Positions 1 through 6,309 of a stretch of DNA of 10,687 nt are shown here, piece by piece. The notes below the pieces were generated by a model. It was not told the origin of the DNA, ran no database searches, and saw nothing but the letters and a program-made list of their open reading frames with translations. The DNA is taken from positions 1 through 10,687 of the forward strand of contig JBFJVZ010000282.1 in NCBI GenBank assembly GCA_041623895.1. The letters run 5' to 3'. Made by a program: the position numbers and the translations under genes. Source of the DNA: JBFJVZ01 sp041623895. GTDB taxonomy: Bacteria > Planctomycetota > Planctomycetia > Pirellulales > Pirellulaceae. The stretch's first letter is position 1. Each line of letters opens with the position of its first letter.

Positions 1-156
1 CAGCAGGCCGCCATCGGAAGTCAACGTGCCGCCGTCGAAATCCGCTTCGACAGCTTGCCGGCGAAGGCGTTTGAAAGTGGACGGTTTTCGTTTACGCTTT
101 GTCACTGCCGAGAGCCTTGGTTGCGTGGTGTATGAAGTGTCGTAACTCCAATACAT
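1..156 (-). CDS. IS1380-type transposase, N-terminal fragment (runs off left edge)
   Basis: Reading the minus strand from an ATG at 156-154 gives 52 codons without a stop up to base 1. The product begins MYWSYDTSYTTQ, has a basic stretch (TKRKRKPSTFKRLRRQ, residues 19-34) and then VEADFDGGTLTSDGGLL (residues 36-52). The last motif, a short beta strand followed by DGGxLTSDGGLLLL, is characteristic of the N-terminus of IS1380-family DDE transposases, which cut and rejoin the ends of their insertion sequence. Only the start of what is usually a roughly 400-residue protein is visible, so the catalytic DDE residues lie outside and intactness cannot be judged. The plus strand is also open here, but its translation resembles nothing known to me. 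It lies 205 bp beyond the stop of the neighbouring reductase gene and is read in the same direction. Confidence 0.75.
   Translation of the reverse strand, partial: MYWSYDTSYTTQPRLSAVTKRKRKPSTFKRLRRQAVEADFDGGTLTSDGGLL
1..156 (-). mobile_element. Partial insertion sequence, IS1380-like, outer boundary not resolved
   Basis: The transposase fragment implies that an insertion sequence enters the window from the left. Its upstream end (terminal inverted repeat and target duplication) should lie somewhere in 157-360, but the partner end is outside the window, so no inverted-repeat pair can be matched and the boundary is left at the start codon. A possible structure is the inverted repeat ATAGCG (155-160) / CGCTAT (176-181), whose first arm overlaps the start codon. 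This could fold in transcripts entering from outside and hide translation initiation, as in some IS elements; that is inference. Confidence 0.5.
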
Positions 157-306
157 AGCGGAACTAAGGCTTTCGCGCTATAGGGGCAAACGAATCTCCG
201 GATGCAATTTCCGGGTTAGGAGCTGCTGCTCAATAATCATGAAATAAAATAGCGGTGGCAGCGTAAAGGTTGAGCGGCCCCCAAAGAACAAGTTCGCATT
301 CATTAA

Positions 307-319
307 GCTGCGGAGCAGC
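307..319 (-). terminator. Weak hairpin downstream of the reductase gene
   Basis: GCTGC-GGA-GCAGC is a perfect 5-bp stem with a 3-nt loop, about 42 nt past the stop of the minus-strand reductase gene. On the minus strand it is followed by TTAATG, not a real T-tract, so it is at best a weak terminator. Confidence 0.25.
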
Positions 320-360
320 GAAAGTCGGACGAATTCCCCCTCACAACAGCGACCAAACAT

Positions 361-1803
361 TCATGCCGTGGCGGCGGCCACGGGCATGTCGGCCATTTGG
401 TAGGCTCGGGAGCGATAAAGGAAATCGATGATGTTGCCTTCGTGCGGTTGCAGCCAGTTCAATCGATTGGTCGGAATGGGACCGATGTTCAGCCGATCGA
501 TGTCGGTGCAAGCTCCCGCTGCGTCGATCAATGATTGGTCTTGAGTCAGCACGGTGCCCACCAATGTCGGACCGATCCGCCGGAGCATTTCCTGTTGCGG
601 ACACTCCACGACGCTAACGAATGGGAACATGTATTCTTTCGCGGCCACTTGCCGATCGGGCGAATCAGCGTGGACCACGATTGGACGCAAGTACGCACAA
701 TGGTCGCGCTCGATCAACTTTTCGCCGTAATCGGCTGTCATGTCGGTCACGCCGGACTCGGCGAAATCTTGCTGGACCATCGCGTAAGTTCCCGTCGCCA
801 TGGCCGGAACGGTAAACGCGGCTAGCTGGGCTTCCGGGTCGCTGGGTGGTTTCACTTCCACGGGGCCGATCTTTTCCGCGATCGCTTGCGCGATTTCACG
901 CGTATGCCTGCTGGCCCAAATCCCGGAACAGTTGATGCAGCTGCGACCCGAATTGCTGAGCACGCTTTCCACCATCAAGTCCAAAAACAGTTCCCAGTCG
1001 TCGACCACATCGTCGCCGATCAGAATTTTCGAGAAGCCGGGACCGTGGGCTTGGACTTTGGGGTTGCCCTCGTGCTGGGCAACCGTTTGCGCACTTCCAA
1101 AGATCATGCTTCTTGGCGATTTGGTCATGATCGCACCACCGGCATCATGTCCGCCGGGGTACAGCCCGAAGGCTGCGCCCGGGACGCCTGCTTGCATGAA
1201 GGCGGAAACCATCCGGTAGGGCGTCCAAGGTTCTTGCGATCCGGGCTTCAGCGCCAAACCGACTTGCAGTGGAATCGCCGGTAACCAGAGCGTGTGCACA
1301 CCCGGCGAATTGTTAGGCAGCACAGCGCCCAGAATCGGCGTTTGTGCCTGGAAGCTAACGATCACGCCACGACCTTCTTCGCCGTATCCCTTGGAGAGAA
1401 TGGAAAGATCCAATCCGCGGGTCAGGCAGTCCAGGATCTGATCCATGTTGCTGAGTACAAAACTGTTCTTGGCCATATTGCCCCGGCACATATGCTCAGG
1501 CAGCCCCGTGCTGGCCGATTGCTGATGGACAAAGTCGTCGACACTTTGAATCGAATCGCCGACCTGCAAGTCAGCGGTCTCGAACAACACGGCGGCGTGT
1601 TTGCATTTTTCGATCAATTCCGCCGGCGACAGCTGCAGCAAGGCCTTGCGGGCCTGATCCGCTTTTCGCAAATCACGTCCTACGATACCGCCCCCCACCA
1701 AACCAACCTTGGCGATTGGTTCTCCGGTGTCGAAGTGAACGACGTCGTTAAATTCCAAAGATTCGTAGGGCTTGCCCCATCGCAACGGATTCAGAGTGAT
1801 CAT
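361..1803 (-). CDS. Aldehyde-dehydrogenase-fold acyl reductase (EhpG/LuxC-like)
   Basis: This 480-residue protein has the aldehyde dehydrogenase fold. Visible landmarks are LKPGSQEPWTP (185-195, the Lys-Pro cofactor segment), MIFGSAQTV (233-241, equivalent to the TGS nucleotide loop), SNSGRSCINCSG (283-294) with Cys289 in the catalytic cysteine position of the N-x-G-Q/R-x-C motif, and KEYMFPFVSVVE (389-400, equivalent to EEIFGPV). The usual ELGGKSP motif with the general-base Glu is replaced by QAHGPGFSK (251-259). Loss of that Glu is known in acylating and acyl-reducing members, which do not hydrolyse a thioester. The gene starts 60 bp after an adenylating enzyme on the same strand, so the likely job is NAD(P)H reduction of an activated carboxylate to an aldehyde, as proposed for EhpG in griseoluteate biosynthesis and as LuxC does with fatty acyl groups. 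The substrate is unknown. No clear Shine-Dalgarno site precedes the ATG. Confidence 0.8.
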   Translation of the reverse strand: MITLNPLRWGKPYESLEFNDVVHFDTGEPIAKVGLVGGGIVGRDLRKADQARKALLQLSPAELIEKCKHAAVLFETADLQVGDSIQSVDDFVHQQSASTGLPEHMCRGNMAKNSFVLSNMDQILDCLTRGLDLSILSKGYGEEGRGVIVSFQAQTPILGAVLPNNSPGVHTLWLPAIPLQVGLALKPGSQEPWTPYRMVSAFMQAGVPGAAFGLYPGGHDAGGAIMTKSPRSMIFGSAQTVAQHEGNPKVQAHGPGFSKILIGDDVVDDWELFLDLMVESVLSNSGRSCINCSGIWASRHTREIAQAIAEKIGPVEVKPPSDPEAQLAAFTVPAMATGTYAMVQQDFAESGVTDMTADYGEKLIERDHCAYLRPIVVHADSPDRQVAAKEYMFPFVSVVECPQQEMLRRIGPTLVGTVLTQDQSLIDAAGACTDIDRLNIGPIPTNRLNWLQPHEGNIIDFLYRSRAYQMADMPVAAATA

Positions 1804-1863
1804 CGAAAGAAGATTTTGAGCAGGCGTAAGGAAGGAACTTCAACAACAGTTTCGTGGACCGGC

Positions 1864-2997
1864 TTAGTAAACACCGACGGTGGTGGCACTAGCCAATTCG
1901 TGAAACGGACGCACGCCGCTGACGCCGTCCCAGGGATACATCTCAAAGGGAGCTTCCCTTTCACCTTCGTCCCGTTCCATGAATCCGGGAACAAAGAACT
2001 CATCGGTCAGCGTGTACAGTTTCACTCGCCCGGTCTCACCGTAACCGACGACCTGGTTGTAGTCATCAAACTGGACAACTTCGGTGGCCGCCCGCGGCTG
2101 AGGCGCGTAGTAACTGATCTTGTATCCGTCGGCAGCCGTGATTGGTTTGCTGCAGGCGAGCCCCATCAATGTGTTTCCATAGGTCGGAGTCATGTAGATG
2201 CCGCCTTCTTCGGCAGGGCCACCGAGTAATTCTTCGACACAGAATCGCGTCCACTGTGGCGTGAATTCCGTGCCGCCGGAGAAGATCCCGGTGATACCGA
2301 CTTCCTGCAGGGAGGTGCCCTTTTCTTCCAACGCTTCGCCCAGCGATTCAAGCAATTTGGGCGTCGCAAACATGCACTTGACGTCGTGTCCGGCGGTCAA
2401 CACCGTTACCGCCTGGTCGATACAGTGCTTCTTATATTCTTCCAGATGTTCCATCCAACCTTTCTTGATCAGCTTGACGACCCACCTGGGGTCCAAATCG
2501 ATGCAGAAGCAGATCCCGCCCCGGTATTGAGCCAGATGTTCGACCGCCAGTCTCAGCCGTCTGGGACCACTGGGGCCGAGCATCAGCCAATTCGCCCCGC
2601 GGGGAAAATACTGATCGGGAAGCGTGTCGCTGAATAACTCGTAATCCTTCCAATGATCCTCGATGACAACGCGGCTCTTGGGGATTCCCGTCGTGCCGCC
2701 CGTCTCAAAGACGTAGACGGGTTTCCCTTCATGACCTTTGGGGACCCAACGCCGGACGGGACCACCACGAAGCCACTCGTCCTCGAACAGCGGGAACTTC
2801 TTCAGATCATCGAATGACTTGACCTCGGTCAGCGGATCAAAATTTAACTCACTTTTCTTCGCCAGCCAAAACGGACTCCCCGTGTCGTCACTGAAGTGCC
2901 AGTGGACGGTTTTCAAGGTGTGTTCGTTCAGTTGATCGCGAGCCTCCGTCGCGGACTTGGATACTTCTTCGCTGATTGTGCTATCGACAGAACTCAT
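1864..2997 (-). CDS. Adenylate-forming carboxylate-activating enzyme (EhpF/LuxE-like, short ANL family)
   Basis: This 377-residue ANL-superfamily adenylating enzyme is of the phenylacetate-CoA ligase/LuxE branch. The phosphate-binding loop is ETGGTTGIPKS (98-108), the A5-type motif is PTYGNTLMG (271-279), and the A7-type motif is YGETGRVKLYT (319-329), followed by an acidic/basic segment with ERDEGERE (341-348). It ends at residue 377, about 45 residues past that motif, so the usual C-terminal lid domain of roughly 100 residues with its catalytic Lys is essentially missing. EhpF, from D-alanylgriseoluteic acid synthesis, is a known member with this short architecture. It probably makes an acyl-adenylate from an aromatic or fatty acid and hands it to the reductase encoded 60 bp downstream on the same strand; the two form a likely operon. 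The ATG at 2997-2995 has only a weak GAG 7 nt upstream. A plain CoA ligase role is the main alternative. Confidence 0.8.
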   Translation of the reverse strand: MSSVDSTISEEVSKSATEARDQLNEHTLKTVHWHFSDDTGSPFWLAKKSELNFDPLTEVKSFDDLKKFPLFEDEWLRGGPVRRWVPKGHEGKPVYVFETGGTTGIPKSRVVIEDHWKDYELFSDTLPDQYFPRGANWLMLGPSGPRRLRLAVEHLAQYRGGICFCIDLDPRWVVKLIKKGWMEHLEEYKKHCIDQAVTVLTAGHDVKCMFATPKLLESLGEALEEKGTSLQEVGITGIFSGGTEFTPQWTRFCVEELLGGPAEEGGIYMTPTYGNTLMGLACSKPITAADGYKISYYAPQPRAATEVVQFDDYNQVVGYGETGRVKLYTLTDEFFVPGFMERDEGEREAPFEMYPWDGVSGVRPFHELASATTVGVY

Positions 2998-3117
2998 GCT
3001 GTTCTCGGACCGGAATACTCGGAAATGGGGATGCCATGAATCAAGGACATGATATCACGAAGACGGCGAGGCGAAATTAGAGCATTCTCCGTTTCTGTGC
3101 AGCGGACAGCTGAAGCG

Positions 3118-3139
3118 TTCCGACCGCCTCAGGTCGGAA
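3118..3139. repeat. Perfect 8-bp inverted repeat with abutting second hairpin
   Basis: TTCCGACC, loop GCCTCA, GGTCGGAA forms an uninterrupted 8-bp stem. It runs directly into a second inverted repeat, AATTC-TTGC-GAATT at 3138-3151, which shares two bases with the first, so the two folds are partly mutually exclusive. It lies about 120-140 nt upstream of the adenylating-enzyme start. It may be a leader structure of that transcript, a transcription end, or one copy of a dispersed intergenic repeat; the sequence does not decide. Confidence 0.5.
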
Positions 3140-3274
3140 TTCTTGCGAATTTGGCTGCCTCCAGTCGACGACGCCGAACCAGGAAATGCTCCTCGCCGCT
3201 GATTAACCCGACGGTTTCATTATCACACTCTGGAAACCGGTAAGTGCAAGATTGCCGGCAGCTTGCGCAAGAAA

Positions 3275-3301
3275 ATGGCCGAGACAATTTGTCTCGGCCA
3301 T
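3275..3301 (-). terminator. Rho-independent-type terminator for the exported carboxypeptidase-regulatory-like gene
   Basis: ATGGCCGAGACA (3275-3286) and TGTCTCGGCCAT (3290-3301) are exact reverse complements around a 3-nt centre, and the stem can extend to 13 bp. On the minus strand the stem is followed by TTTTC. It begins about 26 nt beyond the stop of the gene ending at 3327, the normal place for an intrinsic terminator, and separates that gene from the operon starting at 2997. Confidence 0.8.
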
Positions 3302-3326
3302 CCAGTTTTCCTTACCGGGAATAGAT

Positions 3327-4445
3327 TCAAGGAGCAGTCGGGCTGGCAATCTTGGGCCCATCGTCGTCCGAGACGATGGCTGCGATCGCAATGCCAATAC
3401 CAGCCAGTCCAGCGATGTCTCCAAATCCACCGTAGCTGCCGCCGCCACCACCGCCGCCGTAGTAACCACCACCTTGGCCGCGGCCGCCCGTCATGTTGGT
3501 ACCGTACCCATCAAAGAAATCGATCGGTTGGTCAAGGACAACACCGTCTTCCCCTTGATCTCCCTCGTCGCTTGTACCGTCGGTGAATGGAGCTAGTTGG
3601 CAACCGAAGGAGTCAGTTGCCTTTGCGGCCGACACCAAACGTCTCCCACTGGCGGTGAGTTTGGCAACATCACCGCCGTTCTGGGCAACTACTTCAAATC
3701 CGATGGCCACCATGCCGTCGCGGCCAATCGCTAGCAGCGAGTAACTGCCAGCCGGCAAAACATCGATACGAAAATCACCCAGTTCATTGGTGATGTCGCG
3801 ACCAACTTCAACACCATTCTTCATGATGAACACGTTGGTCATGGCAGCAGGAATCAGGGTTGGGCCGTCAGCACCGGCGACGAAAAGCTTGCCATTCAAG
3901 CCGCCATCAAACCGAGAAACCCGATGGGTTTCATTATTGATGATTTGATTTGCCAGCGCGTCTAAGTCGGCGTTCGCCATGGTGATGATACGATCATTGC
4001 TGGGAGGCCTGTACCGCATGATCGTTGCACTGACGGCCTCGTATCCCATGTTTGCCGCGGAAATCTCCGCGATGTTTGGATAGCGACCACCCAAATCAAT
4101 GCTGCTGTCGATCACTTGGATCGCCAGATGTGCGTACGCGTTCGCCGCACGCGCCGTCAACGCGTAGACTCCCGGAGTTACTCCAGAAATGGTGAACTCG
4201 CCCATACCGTCAGTGACTGCCTGGCCACTAAACCCACCACCATCAACGCTGGTGATCGTGACATTGGCCCCCTCTACCGAGCTTGACGTGCCTTCCCCGC
4301 TGGGAACGGCGATGCGTCCCGACAACTCGCCAGCTTCTGTTGGCTGAACCCATTCATTGGCTGTCAATGCGCTCGTGTCGGATTGTGCCGAAGCGAGCCC
4401 GAGAATGAGGAAAGTTGCACAAAGCGAAGTCAAAATGCGTGCCAT
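3327..4445 (-). CDS. Exported protein with two carboxypeptidase-regulatory-like domains and Gly-rich hydrophobic tail
   Basis: The ATG at 4445-4443 is preferred over an upstream TTG at 4478. It places a typical signal peptide first (MARILTSLCATFLILGLASA, cleavage after residue 20) and has AAAGG 8 nt upstream (4454-4458). The mature part of the 372-residue product has two domains of the carboxypeptidase regulatory-like (transthyretin-like beta sandwich) type: residues about 40-112, with GANVTIT and TDGMGEFTISGVTPGVYAL, and about 183-254, with TNELGDFRIDVLPAGSYSLLAIG. An acidic linker (EGDQGEDGVV) leads to a Gly/Tyr-rich stretch (about 319-342) and a hydrophobic segment (about 343-358), then an acidic/Pro-rich end (SDDDGPKIASPTAP). 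Such domains usually act as structural or binding modules on exported proteins; no catalytic domain is present. The hydrophobic tail suggests anchoring in a membrane or envelope, which is inference. The ligand is unknown. Confidence 0.8.
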   Translation of the reverse strand: MARILTSLCATFLILGLASAQSDTSALTANEWVQPTEAGELSGRIAVPSGEGTSSSVEGANVTITSVDGGGFSGQAVTDGMGEFTISGVTPGVYALTARAANAYAHLAIQVIDSSIDLGGRYPNIAEISAANMGYEAVSATIMRYRPPSNDRIITMANADLDALANQIINNETHRVSRFDGGLNGKLFVAGADGPTLIPAAMTNVFIMKNGVEVGRDITNELGDFRIDVLPAGSYSLLAIGRDGMVAIGFEVVAQNGGDVAKLTASGRRLVSAAKATDSFGCQLAPFTDGTSDEGDQGEDGVVLDQPIDFFDGYGTNMTGGRGQGGGYYGGGGGGGSYGGFGDIAGLAGIGIAIAAIVSDDDGPKIASPTAP

Positions 4446-4817
4446 CGAGATGACCTTTGGAGTTGGAATCGCGATCAAATTGATTAGAGCGCGAAGCTAG
4501 GTAAGGAGAGTCAGTTAGATATTAAGTAAAGAATTGTCGCGTTTCAACGACGAAGCGGAGCAAAGTTCCGGGAATCGGAGCCAAATCGTGGGATTTGCCC
4601 GCTCCACCGATTGTGCGGACCGTTTTGTCTGGAGAATACGCGAGTTGGTCCATAAATACCCGTTTTATCGTCAGTTTCGGTGTTGCCAAATTGCGGTTCA
4701 TCAGGAAATCTATCAACCGCGGTGCGTTAGCACTCGGTGATGACGACACCAAACGGATCGGCACTTCACGGCATTTGGCCGCAAACGTGGCGCTGTCCCA
4801 TGGAGGCGAGTTGCTGA
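4446..4817. other. Divergent intergenic region, no recognisable gene
   Basis: This AT-richer stretch lies between the divergent starts at 4445 (minus) and 4818 (plus) and should carry both promoters. Overlapping small open frames exist on both strands (minus 4522-4764 from a GTG; plus 4595-4858), but neither has a Shine-Dalgarno site, a motif or a clear codon-usage signal. I see no convincing promoter hexamers, operator or riboswitch. Confidence 0.5.
4802..4806 (+). promoter_or_regulatory. Shine-Dalgarno site GGAGG
   Basis: GGAGG ends 11 nt before the ATG at 4818. The spacing is slightly long, but the match is one of the best in the window and supports that start. Confidence 0.6.
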
Positions 4818-5177
4818 ATGACGAATCCGTATGCCGTTCCCGCGAATCTGCCAGATGACCGTGGTGTCTACGGAGATCACGCGCGATTGCTACGAGGCGG
4901 ATTCCTGTATCGCGTGATCGAGTTCGAGTCGCCTTTCGAAGGCACGTTTGTTTATGACGGCTGGTGGTTTCGGCAACAGATCTCGATTAACGGGATCAAG
5001 GCCTGGTTTCGAATCAGCTGGTTGACCATCTTTCGAAACGCCGAATTCAGACTTCCTGTTGAAGTGGATCCTGAGCAGCCAGCGGTGAGCGTTGAAATCC
5101 GCTTCACTCGGGGACTGTCGATTCAGCGTTTTCGAGTTTGGGTTGGCGAGCGGCTTGTCTACGACGAGATCAATTGA
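4818..5177 (+). CDS. Hypothetical protein, 119 aa
   Basis: I do not recognise the family. The protein begins MTNPYAVPANLPDD and then forms an alternating hydrophobic/charged chain rich in Trp, Phe and Arg (YDGWWFRQQISINGIKAWFRISW, in two parts across residues 46-68; VEIRFTRGLSIQRFRVWVG, 92-110). This pattern suggests a small all-beta domain. There is no signal peptide and no full transmembrane helix, so it is probably cytoplasmic. The start is supported by an upstream GGAGG. It converges on the metallophosphoesterase gene, with only 34 bp between the two stops, and no shared function is evident. The even composition and the strong ribosome site argue that it is a real gene. Confidence 0.65.
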   Translation: MTNPYAVPANLPDDRGVYGDHARLLRGGFLYRVIEFESPFEGTFVYDGWWFRQQISINGIKAWFRISWLTIFRNAEFRLPVEVDPEQPAVSVEIRFTRGLSIQRFRVWVGERLVYDEIN

Positions 5178-5211
5178 GCGAGACCGGCGGAAATGACCGT
5201 TCGACATGCTC

Positions 5212-5814
5212 TCAAATGATTTCCACCACCACTCCCGCGGGTCCGGCGTTGAGGATTCGAGTCGGCCCGAGTTGGACTTCCTTGCCCCAATCACTGTGAA
5301 TGTGGCCGCAAACAACGAGCGCGGGCGTCTTGGACTCGATGGTTTCCCGAATTGCCTGACTGCCGCGAATGCGACTATTGCTGTCGTGATCGACCGTATC
5401 GATGGGTGGGGAATGCACGACCAGGACGGCGTCTTGAGGGCACCCCTTTAATAAGGCGGCTGCCTGTTGTTCGTCGAAATCGTAACTCCAATCGCCGAAC
5501 GGCGTGACCGGAATTCCACCGCCTACACCCCAAAACTTGACGCCGTTGATTTCGCAGCCTTCACCATGCAGCACATGTGCGGATTGCCAGCCGCTGACGG
5601 CTTGTCGAAGCTCGTCGGTTGTTTCGCCGTTTCCAGGCACCAAGACCGCGGGTTTTTCGACGGTGGCCAGGATGTCCAGCGTGTCGGATATCCCGCGGTG
5701 TTGATTGGCAAAGTCTCCGGCACCAATCAGGCAGTCGACGTCGGCCGCCATTTGAACCAACTGACGTGCGGCGTCTCGGTCGCAATGCAAATCACTAAAA
5801 CACAGGTACTTCAT
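5212..5814 (-). CDS. Calcineurin-like metallophosphoesterase
   Basis: This complete 200-residue protein consists of little more than the metallophosphoesterase core. Metal-ligand blocks appear in the family order: SDLH (D8, H10), GAGDFAN (D34), PGNGE (N62, in place of the common GNHD/E), VVHSPP (H134) and CGHIH (H171, H173). Such enzymes use a two-metal centre to hydrolyse phosphomono- or phosphodiesters. The substrate cannot be read from the sequence; candidates include cyclic nucleotides, nucleotides or phosphoproteins. The block-III catalytic His is Gly63 here, as in some small predicted phosphoesterases, which may change the preference. There is no signal peptide, so it is probably cytoplasmic. 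The ATG has a strong GGAGAG site 6 nt upstream. It diverges from the small membrane-protein gene, with 70 bp between starts. Confidence 0.85.
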   Translation of the reverse strand: MKYLCFSDLHCDRDAARQLVQMAADVDCLIGAGDFANQHRGISDTLDILATVEKPAVLVPGNGETTDELRQAVSGWQSAHVLHGEGCEINGVKFWGVGGGIPVTPFGDWSYDFDEQQAAALLKGCPQDAVLVVHSPPIDTVDHDSNSRIRGSQAIRETIESKTPALVVCGHIHSDWGKEVQLGPTRILNAGPAGVVVEII

Positions 5815-5820
5815 CTTCGG

Positions 5821-5826
5821 CTCTCC
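5821..5826 (-). promoter_or_regulatory. Shine-Dalgarno site GGAGAG for the metallophosphoesterase
   Basis: On the minus strand GGAGAG is followed by six bases and the ATG at 5814-5812, which is near-ideal spacing and fixes the start. Confidence 0.7.
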
Positions 5827-5884
5827 AGGATTAGCTGCTGCCAGTGATTCTCCATCGTAGTGAGAAAGACTATGGTCTATCTAG

Positions 5885-6268
5885 ATGACGATTGCTCCAA
5901 AGAACAACGGGCCTTCCCAAGCGGAAGATTTTTCGCGAGATCACCGGCGAACGCTGGTGTTGGTGTTGTCGCTTGGATTGTTAGCTGTCTATGGGTTCGG
6001 TGTGACGCTGTCGAACGACGAGAATTTCAAGTTGTTGTCGGAGATGTCGGGACGAATCGGCCTGTTTCTTGGCGCATTATGGATTGCCTGGCCTTCACTA
6101 CAGCGGCCGGCACAGTGGCTTCCCCCAGGAATTGCAATGATGTGCCTGATGGCCATGGTGGTCTTGGCTGCCCAGCCGAAACTGCGTGTGATCATTGTCC
6201 CCGTGATTGCCGCGCTGATTGCCGTCGGCGTGGTGGTCAAAATCATGCGCGTGTCGCGACCGCGTTAG
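5885..6268 (+). CDS. Small integral membrane protein, four predicted helices
   Basis: This hypothetical protein of 127 residues has a polar, cytoplasm-like N-terminus (about residues 1-22). It then has hydrophobic stretches at about 23-41 (TLVLVLSLGLLAVYGFGV), 56-71 (GRIGLFLGALWIAWP), 80-96 (PPGIAMMCLMAMVVLAA) and 101-119 (RVIIVPVIAALIAVGVVVK), ending in a basic tail (RVSRPR). The positive-inside pattern favours both ends in the cytoplasm. I recognise no catalytic motif or family. This frame was chosen over a longer overlapping plus-strand frame (5860-6330), whose product is Cys/Arg-rich and lacks ordered hydrophobic segments. No Shine-Dalgarno site precedes the ATG. It diverges from the phosphoesterase and converges on the aconitase gene with 41 bp between stops. 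Confidence 0.7.
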   Translation: MTIAPKNNGPSQAEDFSRDHRRTLVLVLSLGLLAVYGFGVTLSNDENFKLLSEMSGRIGLFLGALWIAWPSLQRPAQWLPPGIAMMCLMAMVVLAAQPKLRVIIVPVIAALIAVGVVVKIMRVSRPR

Positions 6269-6279
6269 TCAGGTTGCCC

Positions 6280-6292
6280 CGGCTGGAAGCCG
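6280..6292. terminator. Short hairpin between convergent genes
   Basis: CGGCT-GGA-AGCCG is a perfect 5-bp stem lying between the membrane-protein stop (6268) and the aconitase stop (6310). It could serve both directions but has no T-tract on either strand, so this is a weak call. Confidence 0.25.
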
Positions 6293-6309
6293 CGCCTCCG
6301 ACGGTACGC

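Larger units (their letters stand above)
2998..3326. other. Non-coding spacer with two hairpins, upstream of the adenylation/reductase operon
   Basis: No convincing gene lies here. Small open frames on both strands are arginine/serine-rich and lack a recognisable motif or start site. The stretch must hold the promoter of the minus-strand operon starting at 2997 and the end of the minus-strand gene that stops at 3327. It contains a terminator-like hairpin (3275-3301), a perfect hairpin at 3118-3139, an abutting AATTC-TTGC-GAATT inverted repeat (3138-3151) and a CTTGCGCAAG palindrome (3262-3271). No confident -35/-10 pair was found. Confidence 0.6.

Noticed and set aside
1..135. Plus-strand open reading at the left edge, with a VEIRF string also seen in the 119-aa hypothetical protein
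   Set aside because: The shared five residues are too short, and the minus-strand transposase motif explains the stretch far better.
1294..2229. Long plus-strand open frame of 311 codons opposite the operon
   Set aside because: It spans the junction of two well-recognised minus-strand genes, and its translation shows no domain; antisense shadow of GC-biased codons.
4727..4735. TTAGCACTC, identical to the left half of a CIRCE (HrcA) operator
   Set aside because: The required GAGTGCTAA half does not follow after 9 nt, and no chaperone gene is nearby; a chance match.
4522..4764. Minus-strand 80-codon open frame upstream of the exported protein gene
   Set aside because: It starts with GTG, has no Shine-Dalgarno site, no motif, indifferent codon bias, and overlaps equally long plus-strand frames.
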